The notes beneath the pieces are model-generated. The model saw only the letters and a list, made by a program, of their open reading frames with translations. It was not told where the DNA came from and searched no databases. Shown one piece after another: positions 52,498 to 61,015 of a stretch of 64,000 nucleotides of DNA; the stretch's first letter is position 1; each line of letters opens with the position of its first letter. Source of the DNA: Streptomyces aurantiogriseus (lineage in GTDB: Bacteria; Actinomycetota; Actinomycetes; Streptomycetales; Streptomycetaceae); contig NZ_BMSX01000027.1 in the NCBI RefSeq assembly GCF_014649375.1, positions 62,001 to 126,000 of the forward strand, given 5' to 3'. The translations under genes and the position numbers were made by a program.

Positions 52498-53862
52498 TCA
52501 CACCTCGCCGCGTAGTTTCATCACCGTTTTGTTGAGCGCCCACAGCCCGATTCCGATGACCAGCAGCACTCCCGCCCTGATGTAGACGTCGGCGGGCCGG
52601 TCGGACAGCGGGCTCGCGAGGATCAGGGCGGTGATCGCGCCGAGCACCGGCAGGGGGGTCGGCGTACGGAAGTGCTTGTGCTCGACGCGGTCGCGGCGCA
52701 GGACGAGGACGGCGATGTTGACGACGGCGAAGACGCACAGGAGCAGGAAGGCCGTGGTGTCGCCGAGGCCGGCGATCTCCCCGGTCGAGACCAGTCCGAT
52801 GGCGAGGAGCGAAACGAAGACGATGCCGACGACCGGGGTGCGGCGCCTGGGGAGAACGCGGCCCAGGGCGCGTGGCAGGATGCGTTCGTTCGCCATGCCG
52901 TAACAGAGGCGGGACGCCATCATGATGTTGATCAGGGCCGAGTTGGTGACCGCGAACAGGGCGATCACCGCGAACAGCTTGGGTGGGAAGTCGATTCCGC
53001 CGGCCTTGACGACCTCCAGCAGCGGGCCGCTGGAGTCCTCCAGCACGCGGTAGTCGACGAGCAGCGAGGAGACCAGGGCGACCAGGACGTAGATGGTGCC
53101 GGTGACGGCGACGCCGGTGAAGATGGCGCGCGGAAACGTACGCGCCGGATCCTTGGTCTCCTCGGCCATGTTGACCGAGTCCTCGAACCCCACGAAGGCG
53201 AAGAAGCCGAGGGCAGTCGCCCCCAGCACGCTGGTGATCAGCGCGTAGCCGGTGCCCTCCGCCTGGAACTCCCCGAGCCGGGAGGGTTCGCCGTCACCGG
53301 TCAGGACCGCCCAGGCGCCGATCGTGAGGATGACGAGCAGGCCGGTCAGCTCGACCAGGGTGAGGACCACATTGGTCTTCACGGATTCCGACACGCCCCG
53401 CAGGTTCAGGGCTGCCAGGGCGAGGATGAACAGGATCGCAACGAGGGTGGGCGGGAAGAAGCCCGTGAACTCGGCGAGGTAGTCGCCGCTGAAAGCTCGG
53501 GCCGCCGCACTGGCCGAGGACAGGCCCGAACACATGACCATGAAGGCGATGATGAAGGTGAGGAACGGAACCCGGAACGCCTTCTGGGTGTAGAGCGCGG
53601 CGCCGGCCGCCTTCGGGTACTTGCCGACGAGCTCGACGTACGAGGCCGCGGTCAGGACGGCCACGACGAACCCGATGACGAACGGCAGCCACAGCGCCCC
53701 GCCGACCCTTCCGGCGACCTGACCGGTGGTGGCATAGATGCCGGTACCGAGGATGTCGCCGATCACGAACAGGACCAGCAGTCTGGGACCGATGGCGCGC
53801 CGCAGCGGGGTGTCGTCCCCTCGCCCCGGTGAAGCGGTGGCATACATTCCGGTTGTGGGCAC
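52498..53862 (-). CDS. APC-superfamily amino acid permease
   Basis: A protein of about 454 residues with twelve hydrophobic segments. It begins with LLVLFVIGDILGTGIYATTG, where the GTGIY-type unwound helix of amino acid/polyamine/organocation transporters binds the substrate amine and carboxylate. GFFAFVGFEDSVNMAEETKD is the conserved sixth-helix region, and SRLCYGMANERILPRALGRV the cytoplasmic loop. GTG at 53862 is preferred (GGGGAG 5 nt upstream) over ATG at 53847. The gene is divergent from the PP2C phosphatase gene. The substrate is not predictable. Confidence 0.88.
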   Translation of the reverse strand: MPTTGMYATASPGRGDDTPLRRAIGPRLLVLFVIGDILGTGIYATTGQVAGRVGGALWLPFVIGFVVAVLTAASYVELVGKYPKAAGAALYTQKAFRVPFLTFIIAFMVMCSGLSSASAAARAFSGDYLAEFTGFFPPTLVAILFILALAALNLRGVSESVKTNVVLTLVELTGLLVILTIGAWAVLTGDGEPSRLGEFQAEGTGYALITSVLGATALGFFAFVGFEDSVNMAEETKDPARTFPRAIFTGVAVTGTIYVLVALVSSLLVDYRVLEDSSGPLLEVVKAGGIDFPPKLFAVIALFAVTNSALINIMMASRLCYGMANERILPRALGRVLPRRRTPVVGIVFVSLLAIGLVSTGEIAGLGDTTAFLLLCVFAVVNIAVLVLRRDRVEHKHFRTPTPLPVLGAITALILASPLSDRPADVYIRAGVLLVIGIGLWALNKTVMKLRGEV

Positions 53863-54099
53863 GAAGGCTCCCCTGAGCGTTCTGCACTGAACATCGTCTT
53901 GCCTGCCCGGCAGGCCGGTGAGTGATGCCATGGCGTACTGCATTCGGAGGCACGTGCGCAGGCCCTCTGCCATCCAGAAGGCACCAACCCCGCCCGATCA
54001 CCTCTGTGGGACTCGCTCCAGACCCCAGCTCCCGATTCCGACACGACCGCGCCATGCCGGCGGTTTGCCGGGACGGGTGGACTGCGGGAGCCTGGACAT

Positions 54100-55242
54100 G
54101 TGATTCGCGGGCGTGTGTCCTTCCGTGCGCCCGACGCGCCGCAGAGGCCGCGGACGGAACGCGGGGTCGAGTCGCTTCCTGGAAGCGCCGTCAGGGCTCC
54201 GACGGCCTACGTCGTCGCGCTGACCGTCCCGATTGTGCTGCTGGAGCTGGCCATCGACGACCGCACAGTGCGGCTCGCTCCCCTCCTGATCCTGCTGCCG
54301 GCTTTCCCTGCCGCAATCGGGACCGTGCGGCAGACGGCCTACGCAGCCGGCTGGGTGCTGATCGTCCTCACTGGAGTGCTGCTCTACCGCCCCCTCGCCT
54401 CCTGGGGCAACTTCGTGATCATCATGGTGGTGGCCGCGGTCCTCGGCGTGTTCTGCGTTCTGACCTGTCACGTGCGGATCCGGCGCGAGCAGGATCTGCG
54501 TCGGGTCCGGTCCACGGCTGTCGCCCTCCAGCGTCAGATGCTGCGCCCTCTGCCCGTCCTGACCGATCAGGTGATCGTCGACGGCGTGTACCTGCCGGTG
54601 GAGGAGGATCGGCTGGTGGGGGGAGACATCTACGAGGCGGTGGCTTCGCCGTACGGGACACGGCTGCTTTTCGGCGATGTCCAGGGCAAGGGCCTGCCCG
54701 CGATCGGAGCCGCTTTCGCCGCGCTCGGAGCGTTCCGCGAGGCCGCCCTGCGCGAGCCGACGCTCACCGCGCTCGTGGAGGGCCTGGAGAGGGCCGTCGT
54801 TCGGCACAACGCCTTCGCGCAGCAGACCGGCGAGCCCGAGCGCTTCGTCACCGCTCTCGTCCTGGGCATCGACACCTCGGCGGAGACGCAGGCCGTCAAC
54901 TGCGGCCATCCTCCGCCCTACTTGTTGCATGCCGGACCGGTGGCCCCCGTTCCGCTGGGTGAGCCGGGTGTGCCCCTCGGCCTTGCCGACCTCGCTTCGA
55001 GACCCCGGACCGTCGCCTGGTTCCCCTTCCCGACCGGCGCCACCCTTCTTGCCTGCAGTGACGGCGTCACCGAGGCCCGCAACACCACGGGTGCCTTCTA
55101 TCCCCTCGAAGAGCGCCTGAAGCTCTTGGCGGACGGCTCCCCCTGGGAACTCGCCGGCAGCCTGGCCGACGACCTCAGCCGCCACACCGCAGGCGAACAG
55201 CGCGACGACATCACCGCACTCCTGGTCCGCAGGGTCGCCTGA
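54100..55242 (+). CDS. PP2C/SpoIIE-type serine phosphatase with membrane-anchoring N-terminus
   Basis: A 380-residue protein. Residues 30-125 hold three or four hydrophobic helices (YVVALTVPIVLLELAI; IIMVVAAVLGVFCVLTCHV). From about 150 a PP2C/SpoIIE domain follows: VYLPVEEDRLVGGDIYEAVA (metal-binding Asp), LLFGDVQGKGLPAIGAAFAA, NCGHPPPYLL and LLACSDGVTEARN, ending RDDITALLVRRV. Such phosphatases dephosphorylate STAS antagonists in sigma-factor partner switching. GTG at 54100 has GGGAG 11 nt upstream. It is followed by a USP gene after 51 bp. It could act on the STAS protein at 14142, but that is speculation. Confidence 0.9.
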   Translation: MIRGRVSFRAPDAPQRPRTERGVESLPGSAVRAPTAYVVALTVPIVLLELAIDDRTVRLAPLLILLPAFPAAIGTVRQTAYAAGWVLIVLTGVLLYRPLASWGNFVIIMVVAAVLGVFCVLTCHVRIRREQDLRRVRSTAVALQRQMLRPLPVLTDQVIVDGVYLPVEEDRLVGGDIYEAVASPYGTRLLFGDVQGKGLPAIGAAFAALGAFREAALREPTLTALVEGLERAVVRHNAFAQQTGEPERFVTALVLGIDTSAETQAVNCGHPPPYLLHAGPVAPVPLGEPGVPLGLADLASRPRTVAWFPFPTGATLLACSDGVTEARNTTGAFYPLEERLKLLADGSPWELAGSLADDLSRHTAGEQRDDITALLVRRVA

Positions 55243-55293
55243 ACAGGCGTAGCCCACACGGGCAGCGCACGACACGACTTGGAGGCATCCGCA

Positions 55294-55773
55294 ATGACGA
55301 ACGCCGCCCCTCCCGCACCGATCGTGGTCGGCACCGACGGCTCTCCCGCCTCCGGGCCGGCCGTACGCTTCGCCCTTCAGGAGTCGCAACTGCGCCGGAC
55401 CAGCCTTCGCGCCGTGTGCGCGTACGACTTCACCACCAGGTACAGCGGCTTGGCGTGGCCTGCCGCCTCGGGATTCCACGATCTGGAAACGCAGCTGCGC
55501 GACGTCACCTGGGAAGCGGTGACCAGGACCCTGCAGGAGGCCAGAGAGCAGGTCGGCGGCGCGCCGGTAGAAGTAGAGGTCAGGGTCGAACCGGGCCGCC
55601 CGTCGCAGGTCCTGCTGGACGCAAGCGATGACGCCTGTCTCCTGGTGGTCGGCAGCCGGGGCTCAGGCGCATGGGGGCGCCTCATGCTGGGCTCCACGAG
55701 CACCGAGGTCGTGCACCACGCCCAGATCCCGGTCGTCGTCGTGCCGGTCGGGCGGCCGGGCCAGGGACAGTGA
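55294..55773 (+). CDS. Universal stress protein, single domain
   Basis: A 159-residue single USP domain: PIVVGTDGSPASGPAVRFAL at the start, a helical middle and the ATP loop VVGSRGSGAWGRLMLGSTST with a final IPVVVVP strand. ATG at 55294 has GGAGG 8 nt upstream. It is probably co-transcribed with the PP2C phosphatase. No palindromic box of the 4-32 kb type is seen in front of this pair, so it seems to be controlled differently from the other USP genes. Confidence 0.88.
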   Translation: MTNAAPPAPIVVGTDGSPASGPAVRFALQESQLRRTSLRAVCAYDFTTRYSGLAWPAASGFHDLETQLRDVTWEAVTRTLQEAREQVGGAPVEVEVRVEPGRPSQVLLDASDDACLLVVGSRGSGAWGRLMLGSTSTEVVHHAQIPVVVVPVGRPGQGQ

Positions 55774-55927
55774 CATGGCGCTGGTTGCGGCGGCGCGGCC
55801 CGGGACAGAAGCCTGGCACATGACCTCACCGTTCATGGACACCCTCCACGTCAGCACGTTCGGGCGGAATCCTCAGGACGGTGACCGGCGGCCTGCGCTC
55901 CGCCGCGAGGCGGGAAGGAGAAAGGCT

Positions 55928-56116
55928 GTGAGCGACCCGTTGACTGCGCCCAGTGACCGCGGCGTTTCGATCTGGCTGAACGTCGACGTCCGGGACGTCA
56001 CCGACCCGATCCGCGCCCTGGTGGCCTCCGGCCAGGCAGTCGGCGCACGGAAGCTCGCCGACCCCGACGTACCCCTGGACCGCCTTCTCGTCGAGCACCA
56101 CGCCGAGACCGGGTGA
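55928..56116 (+). CDS. Small hypothetical protein
   Basis: A 62-residue ORF from GTG at 55928 (AAGGAG upstream), with a short stretch (SDRGVSIWLNVDVRDVTDPI) and an acidic C-terminus. No domain is recognised. A longer in-frame version from ATG at 55775, 1 nt after the USP stop, would have 113 residues. The spacing suggests it is the last gene of the phosphatase-USP transcript. It converges on the DUF488 gene with 8 bp between stops. Confidence 0.45.
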   Translation: MSDPLTAPSDRGVSIWLNVDVRDVTDPIRALVASGQAVGARKLADPDVPLDRLLVEHHAETG

Positions 56117-56124
56117 CAGCCACA

Positions 56125-56658
56125 TCACCGGGTGTCGCGGTCGTAGACGATCAGGCCGTCGTCGCGCACTCGGGCCCCGGACGTCGGCCTGTGCTCACTG
56201 AGCCGCCCGTCGTGTGCGAGGTGCAGCACCGGGACACGCCGGGCGAGTACGGCGAAGTCCGCGATGATCCGCCGGTGACAGCGCCACCACAAAGCCTCAC
56301 TGCACATGACCGCAGTACGCACCATCGCTACCTGCGCCAGCAGCTCGTCCATCGCGGCGAGGAAGTCAGCGCTTCTCGTATGTCCGGCGTAACCCCGGAA
56401 GGAGACGTTCTCCCAGAACATGTCCGGCGAGTCCGGCGCGGCTTTGCGGAAGCCGCCGAGTCTCTTCTCCCACCGGTATGCGATCCCTTGTTCCGGCATC
56501 CACTCCCGGAGCAGCTCCTTGCTCACATCGGGGTTCCGCCGGCTTCCCGGGGCGGTGCGCACATCGACGACCGCCTGCACCCCGGCGCCGTGCAGGAGGG
56601 TGGCCAACCGCTCACGGCTCGCGGTGCTGTGCCCGAACGTCAGCAGCGGTGCGGTCAT
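56125..56658 (-). CDS. DUF488-family protein
   Basis: A 177-residue protein of the DUF488 family. It starts LLTFGHSTASRERLATLLHG with VVDVRTAPGSRRNPDVS and has the family core GYAGHTRSADFLAAMDEL and MCSEALWWRCHRRIIAD, where the C-x-E and the C-H pair are invariant. ATG at 56658 follows GAGGGCCGG. The family is widespread but its function is unknown; a nucleic-acid or iron-related role has been suggested. It is divergent from the GTP cyclohydrolase gene across 292 bp. Confidence 0.85.
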   Translation of the reverse strand: MTAPLLTFGHSTASRERLATLLHGAGVQAVVDVRTAPGSRRNPDVSKELLREWMPEQGIAYRWEKRLGGFRKAAPDSPDMFWENVSFRGYAGHTRSADFLAAMDELLAQVAMVRTAVMCSEALWWRCHRRIIADFAVLARRVPVLHLAHDGRLSEHRPTSGARVRDDGLIVYDRDTR

Positions 56659-56950
56659 GTTCCGGCCCTCATGGTGCGTACCAACAGCGCGCCCCCGGCT
56701 GCGAACCCTTCGGTAGGGGCCGGCGCCCCGCCCAGTGGCGCGCGGGTGGCCCGCGGATTGCGACGGATCGATCTGCTGGCTTGATGAGCTGCGGCAACGG
56801 GGTATCCACACTGCGCTCCTCACTCAGCCTCCCGCAAGGTCACCATCGCAGCGGGAGGCCCGGTGAGCTCGCACGGCACTCACGCGCAGAGCGGTCGATA
56901 ATGGAAGCGATCGACTTCGGCGAGACGTGCGTCAGGTCATGGGACTGCAT

Positions 56951-57664
56951 ATGAACGATCACCCCGTGCAGATGAACGGTCCCCCGCCCGTCGTAGGGCT
57001 GGTCGGCGAGAGACTGGTACCCGTCACGGACGAGGTCGAGTGGGCGGCCGTGTCTCCGCGGCAGATCACCCCCGAGGAGTGGCAGCGGTTCGAGGGCTAC
57101 CTCAAGGAGGTCTTCGAGGCGCTCGGCCTGGCGGTGGGATCAGCGGCCACGGCGGACACCCCCCGCCGCTTCCTTCGCGCCCTCTTCGACGCCACCAGCG
57201 GGTACGAAGGCGACGAGAAGTTGGTCACCGCCTTCGAGACCGAGTGCCATGGCGGTTCGGACTGCCGGATCAGCCAGATCGTCGAAGGACCGATCCCGTT
57301 CTTCGCCCTCTGTGAGCACCACGCTCTGCCGTTCTTCGGCACGGCGTACATCGGCTACATCGCACACGAGCACATTCTCGGCCTGTCGAAGCTGACCAGA
57401 CTGGTGCGGCTGTTCGCCCGCCGCTTCTCGGTGCAGGAGCGCATCGGCCACCAGCTCGCCGAATCGTTGCAGCAGATCCTGCTGCCACACGGCGTCGCGG
57501 TCCACCTGGAAGCGGTACATCTGTGCACCCAGATGCGCGGCGTACGGGAGATCGAGTCCAGCACCCGTACCACCCACTGGCGGGGCACCTACGACGAGGA
57601 CCCGCAACTGCGCGGCGAATTCCTCACGCTGTGCGGGCAGCGGGGCCCGGCCGGACATGGCTGA
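56951..57664 (+). CDS. folE: GTP cyclohydrolase I
   Basis: A 237-residue enzyme converting GTP to 7,8-dihydroneopterin triphosphate, the first step of folate and pterin synthesis. The zinc ligands are Cys121 and His124 (FFALCEHHALPFFGTAYIGY) and Cys192 (HLCTQMRG). LGLSKLTRLVRLFARRFSVQ is the conserved allosteric/catalytic block. The N-terminal 30 residues are extra compared with the core. ATG at 56951 follows GGGA; ATGs at 56927 and 56939 are in frame alternatives. The next gene overlaps by 8 nt, so the two are translationally coupled, pointing to a dedicated pterin pathway separate from housekeeping folate synthesis. Confidence 0.95.
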   Translation: MNDHPVQMNGPPPVVGLVGERLVPVTDEVEWAAVSPRQITPEEWQRFEGYLKEVFEALGLAVGSAATADTPRRFLRALFDATSGYEGDEKLVTAFETECHGGSDCRISQIVEGPIPFFALCEHHALPFFGTAYIGYIAHEHILGLSKLTRLVRLFARRFSVQERIGHQLAESLQQILLPHGVAVHLEAVHLCTQMRGVREIESSTRTTHWRGTYDEDPQLRGEFLTLCGQRGPAGHG

Positions 57665-58553
57665 CGACAGCGCCGCGCACACCGTCGGCCCCACACGGAC
57701 AAGCTCGCCGGAGCCCCTGGAGGTCCTGTACGAGAAGGCCGGGCAGCCCCGCTTCGGTCTCCCCCCGGCGCTCGCCACGGCCTACGGCGGCGATCTGGGC
57801 TTCACCCCACCGTGCGTGTACGCGAACTTCGTCACCTCCATCGACGGAGTGGTGGCCCTCGGTCCCGAACACCCCTCCTCCGGCTCGGCGATCAGCGGGC
57901 GCGAACCGGCAGACCGATTCGTCATGGGACTGCTGCGCGCCTGCGCCGACGCCGTCCTCATCGGAGCCGGCACACTCAGAGCCACCCCCCGCCACCGGTG
58001 GACACCCGACTACGTCTGTCCACACGCCGCCCCCGGCTTCGCCGAGCTACGACGCAACCTGCGCCGCGCCACCCAACCGGAACTGGTCGTCGTCACCGCG
58101 AGCGGCGACCTGCCCACTCAGCACCCAGCCCTGCAATCAGGCGCGCTCGTGACCACCACACCGGACGGCGCCCGTCGACTGGAAGGACGCCTGCCGGCCG
58201 CATGCACGGTACTCACCACCGGCGAAGGACCGACCGTTCGCCTGGCCGACGTACTCGCGGCCCTCCACGCTCACGGACACACCGCGGTACTCACCGAAGG
58301 CGGGCCACACCTCATCGGCAGCCTGCTCAGTGAGGACCTGCTGGACGAACTGTTCCTCACCACATCCCCGGTACTCGCCGGCCGTGCCGACACCCCCCGA
58401 CCCGGGCTGATCGCCGGGCTCGACCTGATGCCGAACCAACCGGCATGGATGGATCTGACCAGCGTCCGGCGACGGGGTTCGTATCTGTTCCTCCGCTACC
58501 GCCTTCGTTCCCCGCGCACGCGCGTCAGCCCGCAAGCAGGGTCGGCCGGTTGA
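57657..58553 (+). CDS. RibD C-terminal-type (pyrimidine/pterin) reductase
   Basis: A 298-residue protein of the RibD-C / dihydrofolate reductase-like family. PPCVYANFVTSIDGVVAL is the substrate- and NADPH-binding start of the fold; DRFVMGLLRACADAVLIGAG, then LVVVTASGDLP, and VLTEGGPHLIGSLLSEDLLD are hallmarks. Members reduce the ribosylamino-pyrimidine of riboflavin synthesis or dihydropterins. The overlap with folE suggests the substrate is a pterin derived from GTP cyclohydrolase I. The first 50 residues are less conserved. ATG at 57657 lies within folE. No deaminase domain is present. Confidence 0.85.
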   Translation: MADDSAAHTVGPTRTSSPEPLEVLYEKAGQPRFGLPPALATAYGGDLGFTPPCVYANFVTSIDGVVALGPEHPSSGSAISGREPADRFVMGLLRACADAVLIGAGTLRATPRHRWTPDYVCPHAAPGFAELRRNLRRATQPELVVVTASGDLPTQHPALQSGALVTTTPDGARRLEGRLPAACTVLTTGEGPTVRLADVLAALHAHGHTAVLTEGGPHLIGSLLSEDLLDELFLTTSPVLAGRADTPRPGLIAGLDLMPNQPAWMDLTSVRRRGSYLFLRYRLRSPRTRVSPQAGSAG

Positions 58554-58653
58554 GCTGCGCACCGACATCATGCAGCGAACAGCCACGAGCGGTGGGCGGG
58601 CACCCGTTTTCGAAACCGACGTTCCGGCTCGGTGATCCCGGGGAGGAGGAACT

Positions 58654-58776
58654 GTGGCGCATTTCGACGACAGGCTGCTCAAGGGTCTCGAAGAGCAGCT
58701 GGAGAACTGGGAACGTGCGCATCCGCTTGAAAGTGCCGATCCGATTCTCGGGACGGTAAATTTGCATAAGGGGTGA
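58654..58776 (+). CDS. Small 40-residue protein
   Basis: A 40-codon ORF with GTG start after a good AGGAGG, 100 bp beyond the reductase. It is charged and probably helical (HFDDRLLKGLEEQLENWERA) and ends with LGTVNLHKG. Third-position GC and the ribosome site favour a real gene; there is no known family. It lies upstream of the NfeD-SPFH pair and could be part of that transcript. Confidence 0.5.
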   Translation: MAHFDDRLLKGLEEQLENWERAHPLESADPILGTVNLHKG

Positions 58777-58929
58777 TGCGGTCACCCTGGGGAGCGTTGC
58801 GCCAGTACAGCTCGGCTCGTTCAAGCGGGACTGTCGTTTTCTCCGTGATATGCGGCTGCCCCCGTATCGGCGGCCAAGGGGCGATCGTGCCGCTGTTCCC
58901 GCACCCGTACCGGCCAGAAGAGGCACGCA

Positions 58930-59361
58930 ATGGATCTTTGGCTGATCTGGTTGATCACCGCAGCTGTGCTGGCAGTGGCGGAGATCTTCACTCTCACTGC
59001 TGCACTCGGAATGCTGAGTGCAGCCGCGTTGGTCACGGCAGGATTCGCTGCGGTCGGACTGCCGCTGCCTCTCCAATTCGTGGTGTTCACCATCGTCGCT
59101 GTAGCCAGCGTGGTGTTCCTGCGCCCCATTGCGGTGCGACACCTGCTCCATCCCCAAGCGGAGCGGTTCGGCATAGATGCACTGGTCGGCAGGGCTGCCT
59201 ATGCCGTTTCGGAGGTGACGGGCCGGGGTGGCAGGGTCCGCATCGACGGTGAGGAATGGACGGCCCGCGCCTACGACGAGACGCTGGTGATTCCTCCCGG
59301 AACGACCGTCGACGTCATCGAGATCAGCGGCGCCACCGCACTCGTCTACCCCCGGGAGTGA
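58930..59361 (+). CDS. NfeD-like membrane protein
   Basis: A 143-residue protein with three hydrophobic helices in the first 75 residues (LWLIWLITAAVLAVAEIFTL, then two more) and a C-terminal soluble OB-fold domain (LVGRAAYAVSEVTGRGGRVR, GEEWTARAYDETLVIPPGTT, VDVIEISGATALVY). This is the short NfeD class, which pairs with SPFH/stomatin proteins in membrane microdomains. ATG at 58930 follows AAGAGG. The SPFH gene starts 4 bp after its stop. It lacks the N-terminal ClpP-like protease of long NfeD proteins. Confidence 0.9.
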   Translation: MDLWLIWLITAAVLAVAEIFTLTAALGMLSAAALVTAGFAAVGLPLPLQFVVFTIVAVASVVFLRPIAVRHLLHPQAERFGIDALVGRAAYAVSEVTGRGGRVRIDGEEWTARAYDETLVIPPGTTVDVIEISGATALVYPRE

Positions 59362-59365
59362 AACC

Positions 59366-60406
59366 ATGAATGCGTTCCTCATCGCCGGCCTGATCGTCGC
59401 GCTCATCGCGGTTTTCACCGTGATACGGGCGGTCCGTATCGTGCCCCAAGCCCGTGCTCGTAACGTCGAGCGACTCGGCCGCTACCACCGGACACTGAAA
59501 CCCGGCCTCAACCTCGTCATCCCCTACATTGACCGCGTGTATCCGGTGATCGACCTGCGGGAACAGGTCGTCTCCTTCAAACCGCAACCGGTCATCACCG
59601 AGGACAACCTGGTCGTCGAGATCGACACCGTCCTGTACTTCCAGGTCACCGACCCACGAGCGGCCTTCTACGAGATCGCCGATTTCCTCCAGGCGGTCGA
59701 GCAGCTCACCGTCACCACTTTGCGGAACGTCGTGGGGTCCATGGACCTGGAAAAGACTCTCACCTCCCGCGACACCATCAACAGCCAGCTCCGGGGCGTG
59801 CTGGACGAGGCCACCGGCAAGTGGGGGCTGAGGGTCAACCGGGTGGAGATCAAGGCGATCGACCCCCCGCAGTCCATCAAGGACGCGATGCAGAAGCAGA
59901 TGCGAGCCGAGCGGGACAAGCGGGCCGTGATTCTCGGGGCCGAAGGACAACGCCAGTCGCAGATTCTCACCGCTGAAGGCGACAAGCAGGCTGCTGTCCT
60001 TCGCGCGGAGGGCAACCGTAGCGCTGCGATCCTGCAGGCCGAGGGCCAGTCCCGGGCCATCGACGAGGTGTTCCAGGCCGTGCACCGTAACGACCCCGAT
60101 CCCAAGCTGCTCGCCTACCAGTACCTCCAGATGCTGCCCCAACTCGCGCAAGGCCCGGGCAGCACTTTCTGGGTGATCCCCAGCGAGGTCACCTCCGCAC
60201 TCCAGGGCGTGTCCCGCGCCTTCAGCGAGGTGCTTCCCCAGTCACCGGCCACCCGCGAGAGGCCCTCGGACGACAGGGCTTCCGAGGCCGCCAACGACGC
60301 GGCGCAGGCCGCTGAAGCCGCGGCCGAGGCCGTCGCCGACGCAGCCAAGGCCGAGGGCGTCAGCTCCGGCGCCCTCCCGGGCCGCCTCCTCTCCGACGGC
60401 GGATGA
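59366..60406 (+). CDS. SPFH/band 7 (stomatin-like) protein
   Basis: A 346-residue protein: one N-terminal membrane helix (LIAGLIVALIAVFTVIRAV), an SPFH domain (RNVERLGRYHRTLKPGLNLV; VSFKPQPVITEDNLVVEIDT; ELTVTTLRNVVGS-like strand here EQLTVTTLRNVVGSMDLEKT), a long coiled coil with repeated ILTAEGDKQAAVLRAEG units, and an Ala-rich tail. Such proteins form oligomeric rings or cages at the membrane. ATG at 59366 has GGAG upstream and follows nfeD at 4 bp. A 37-codon ORF overlaps its stop. It likely organises membrane patches and may protect against membrane stress; clients are unknown. Confidence 0.92.
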   Translation: MNAFLIAGLIVALIAVFTVIRAVRIVPQARARNVERLGRYHRTLKPGLNLVIPYIDRVYPVIDLREQVVSFKPQPVITEDNLVVEIDTVLYFQVTDPRAAFYEIADFLQAVEQLTVTTLRNVVGSMDLEKTLTSRDTINSQLRGVLDEATGKWGLRVNRVEIKAIDPPQSIKDAMQKQMRAERDKRAVILGAEGQRQSQILTAEGDKQAAVLRAEGNRSAAILQAEGQSRAIDEVFQAVHRNDPDPKLLAYQYLQMLPQLAQGPGSTFWVIPSEVTSALQGVSRAFSEVLPQSPATRERPSDDRASEAANDAAQAAEAAAEAVADAAKAEGVSSGALPGRLLSDGG

Positions 60407-60516
60407 CGAACCCGAACAACGCCCCGGCCGGCGAGACGGTCGAGATCGTCGGCCTGAACGAACACGGCGCCCGCATCCGCACGACGCTCAGCGGCGAACC
60501 CGCCTGGAGCCACTGA
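60403..60516 (+). CDS. Small 37-residue ORF overlapping the SPFH stop
   Basis: ATG at 60403 overlaps the SPFH TGA (ATGA). The product is short and polar (GETVEIVGLNEHGARIRTTL, then AWSH at the end) with normal third-position GC. The overlap favours coupled translation. It may be a tiny accessory protein of the NfeD-SPFH pair; no homology is known to me. Confidence 0.42.
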   Translation: MTNPNNAPAGETVEIVGLNEHGARIRTTLSGEPAWSH

Positions 60517-60577
60517 CTGACGTACGCGCAACCGAGGGCCGCGGGAGGCACCACTCACGCCAGGGTCCACACACCAG

Positions 60578-61015
60578 TCAGGAGTCGCGCGGCCCATCGC
60601 CTGGCTCTGCCGCCACGACTCCCCCGCTGATACGGCGGTAGGCGGCGCGGGCGTGGACCAGGCGGGCCAGCGCCGTACCGACGAGGGCCGCTGCGAGCAG
60701 GCAGGCGAGCCAGAAGGTGTCGCGGTGCCCGGCCCAAGTGAGGGTGCCCGCGGGCGGGATGGCGAAGCCGTTGAGGAACAGCCAGCACAGCACCGCCGTG
60801 CCGGGAGCGGCGGTGAAGCGCGCGCACAGGCCCAGCAGGGCGGCCAGCAGGGACAGCGCAGTCAGGGCGAGTTCGGGCTGGTCGGTGCCTACGAGGGCGT
60901 TGAGGAGTGCCACGAGCACCAGGGCACCGCTGAAGGCCGCGACCCACACCAGCGGGGTGGCGACCGGCCGGGGGACGGGCCGTGCCCCGGTACTGAGAGA
61001 CACCCACTCGAACAT
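60578..61015 (-). CDS. Four-helix membrane protein, DUF4118-like
   Basis: A 145-residue protein with four hydrophobic segments (PLVWVAAFSGALVLVALLNA; LTALSLLAALLGLCARFTAA; PGTAVLCWLFLNGFAIPPAG; WLACLLAAALVGTALARLV). The arrangement, with a conserved-looking loop GTLTWAGHRDT, resembles the DUF4118 membrane module of KdpD-type kinases, here standing alone. ATG at 61015 follows GGAAGGAA. It converges on the 37-codon ORF. No kinase domain is nearby, so its role is unknown. Confidence 0.68.
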   Translation of the reverse strand: MFEWVSLSTGARPVPRPVATPLVWVAAFSGALVLVALLNALVGTDQPELALTALSLLAALLGLCARFTAAPGTAVLCWLFLNGFAIPPAGTLTWAGHRDTFWLACLLAAALVGTALARLVHARAAYRRISGGVVAAEPGDGPRDS

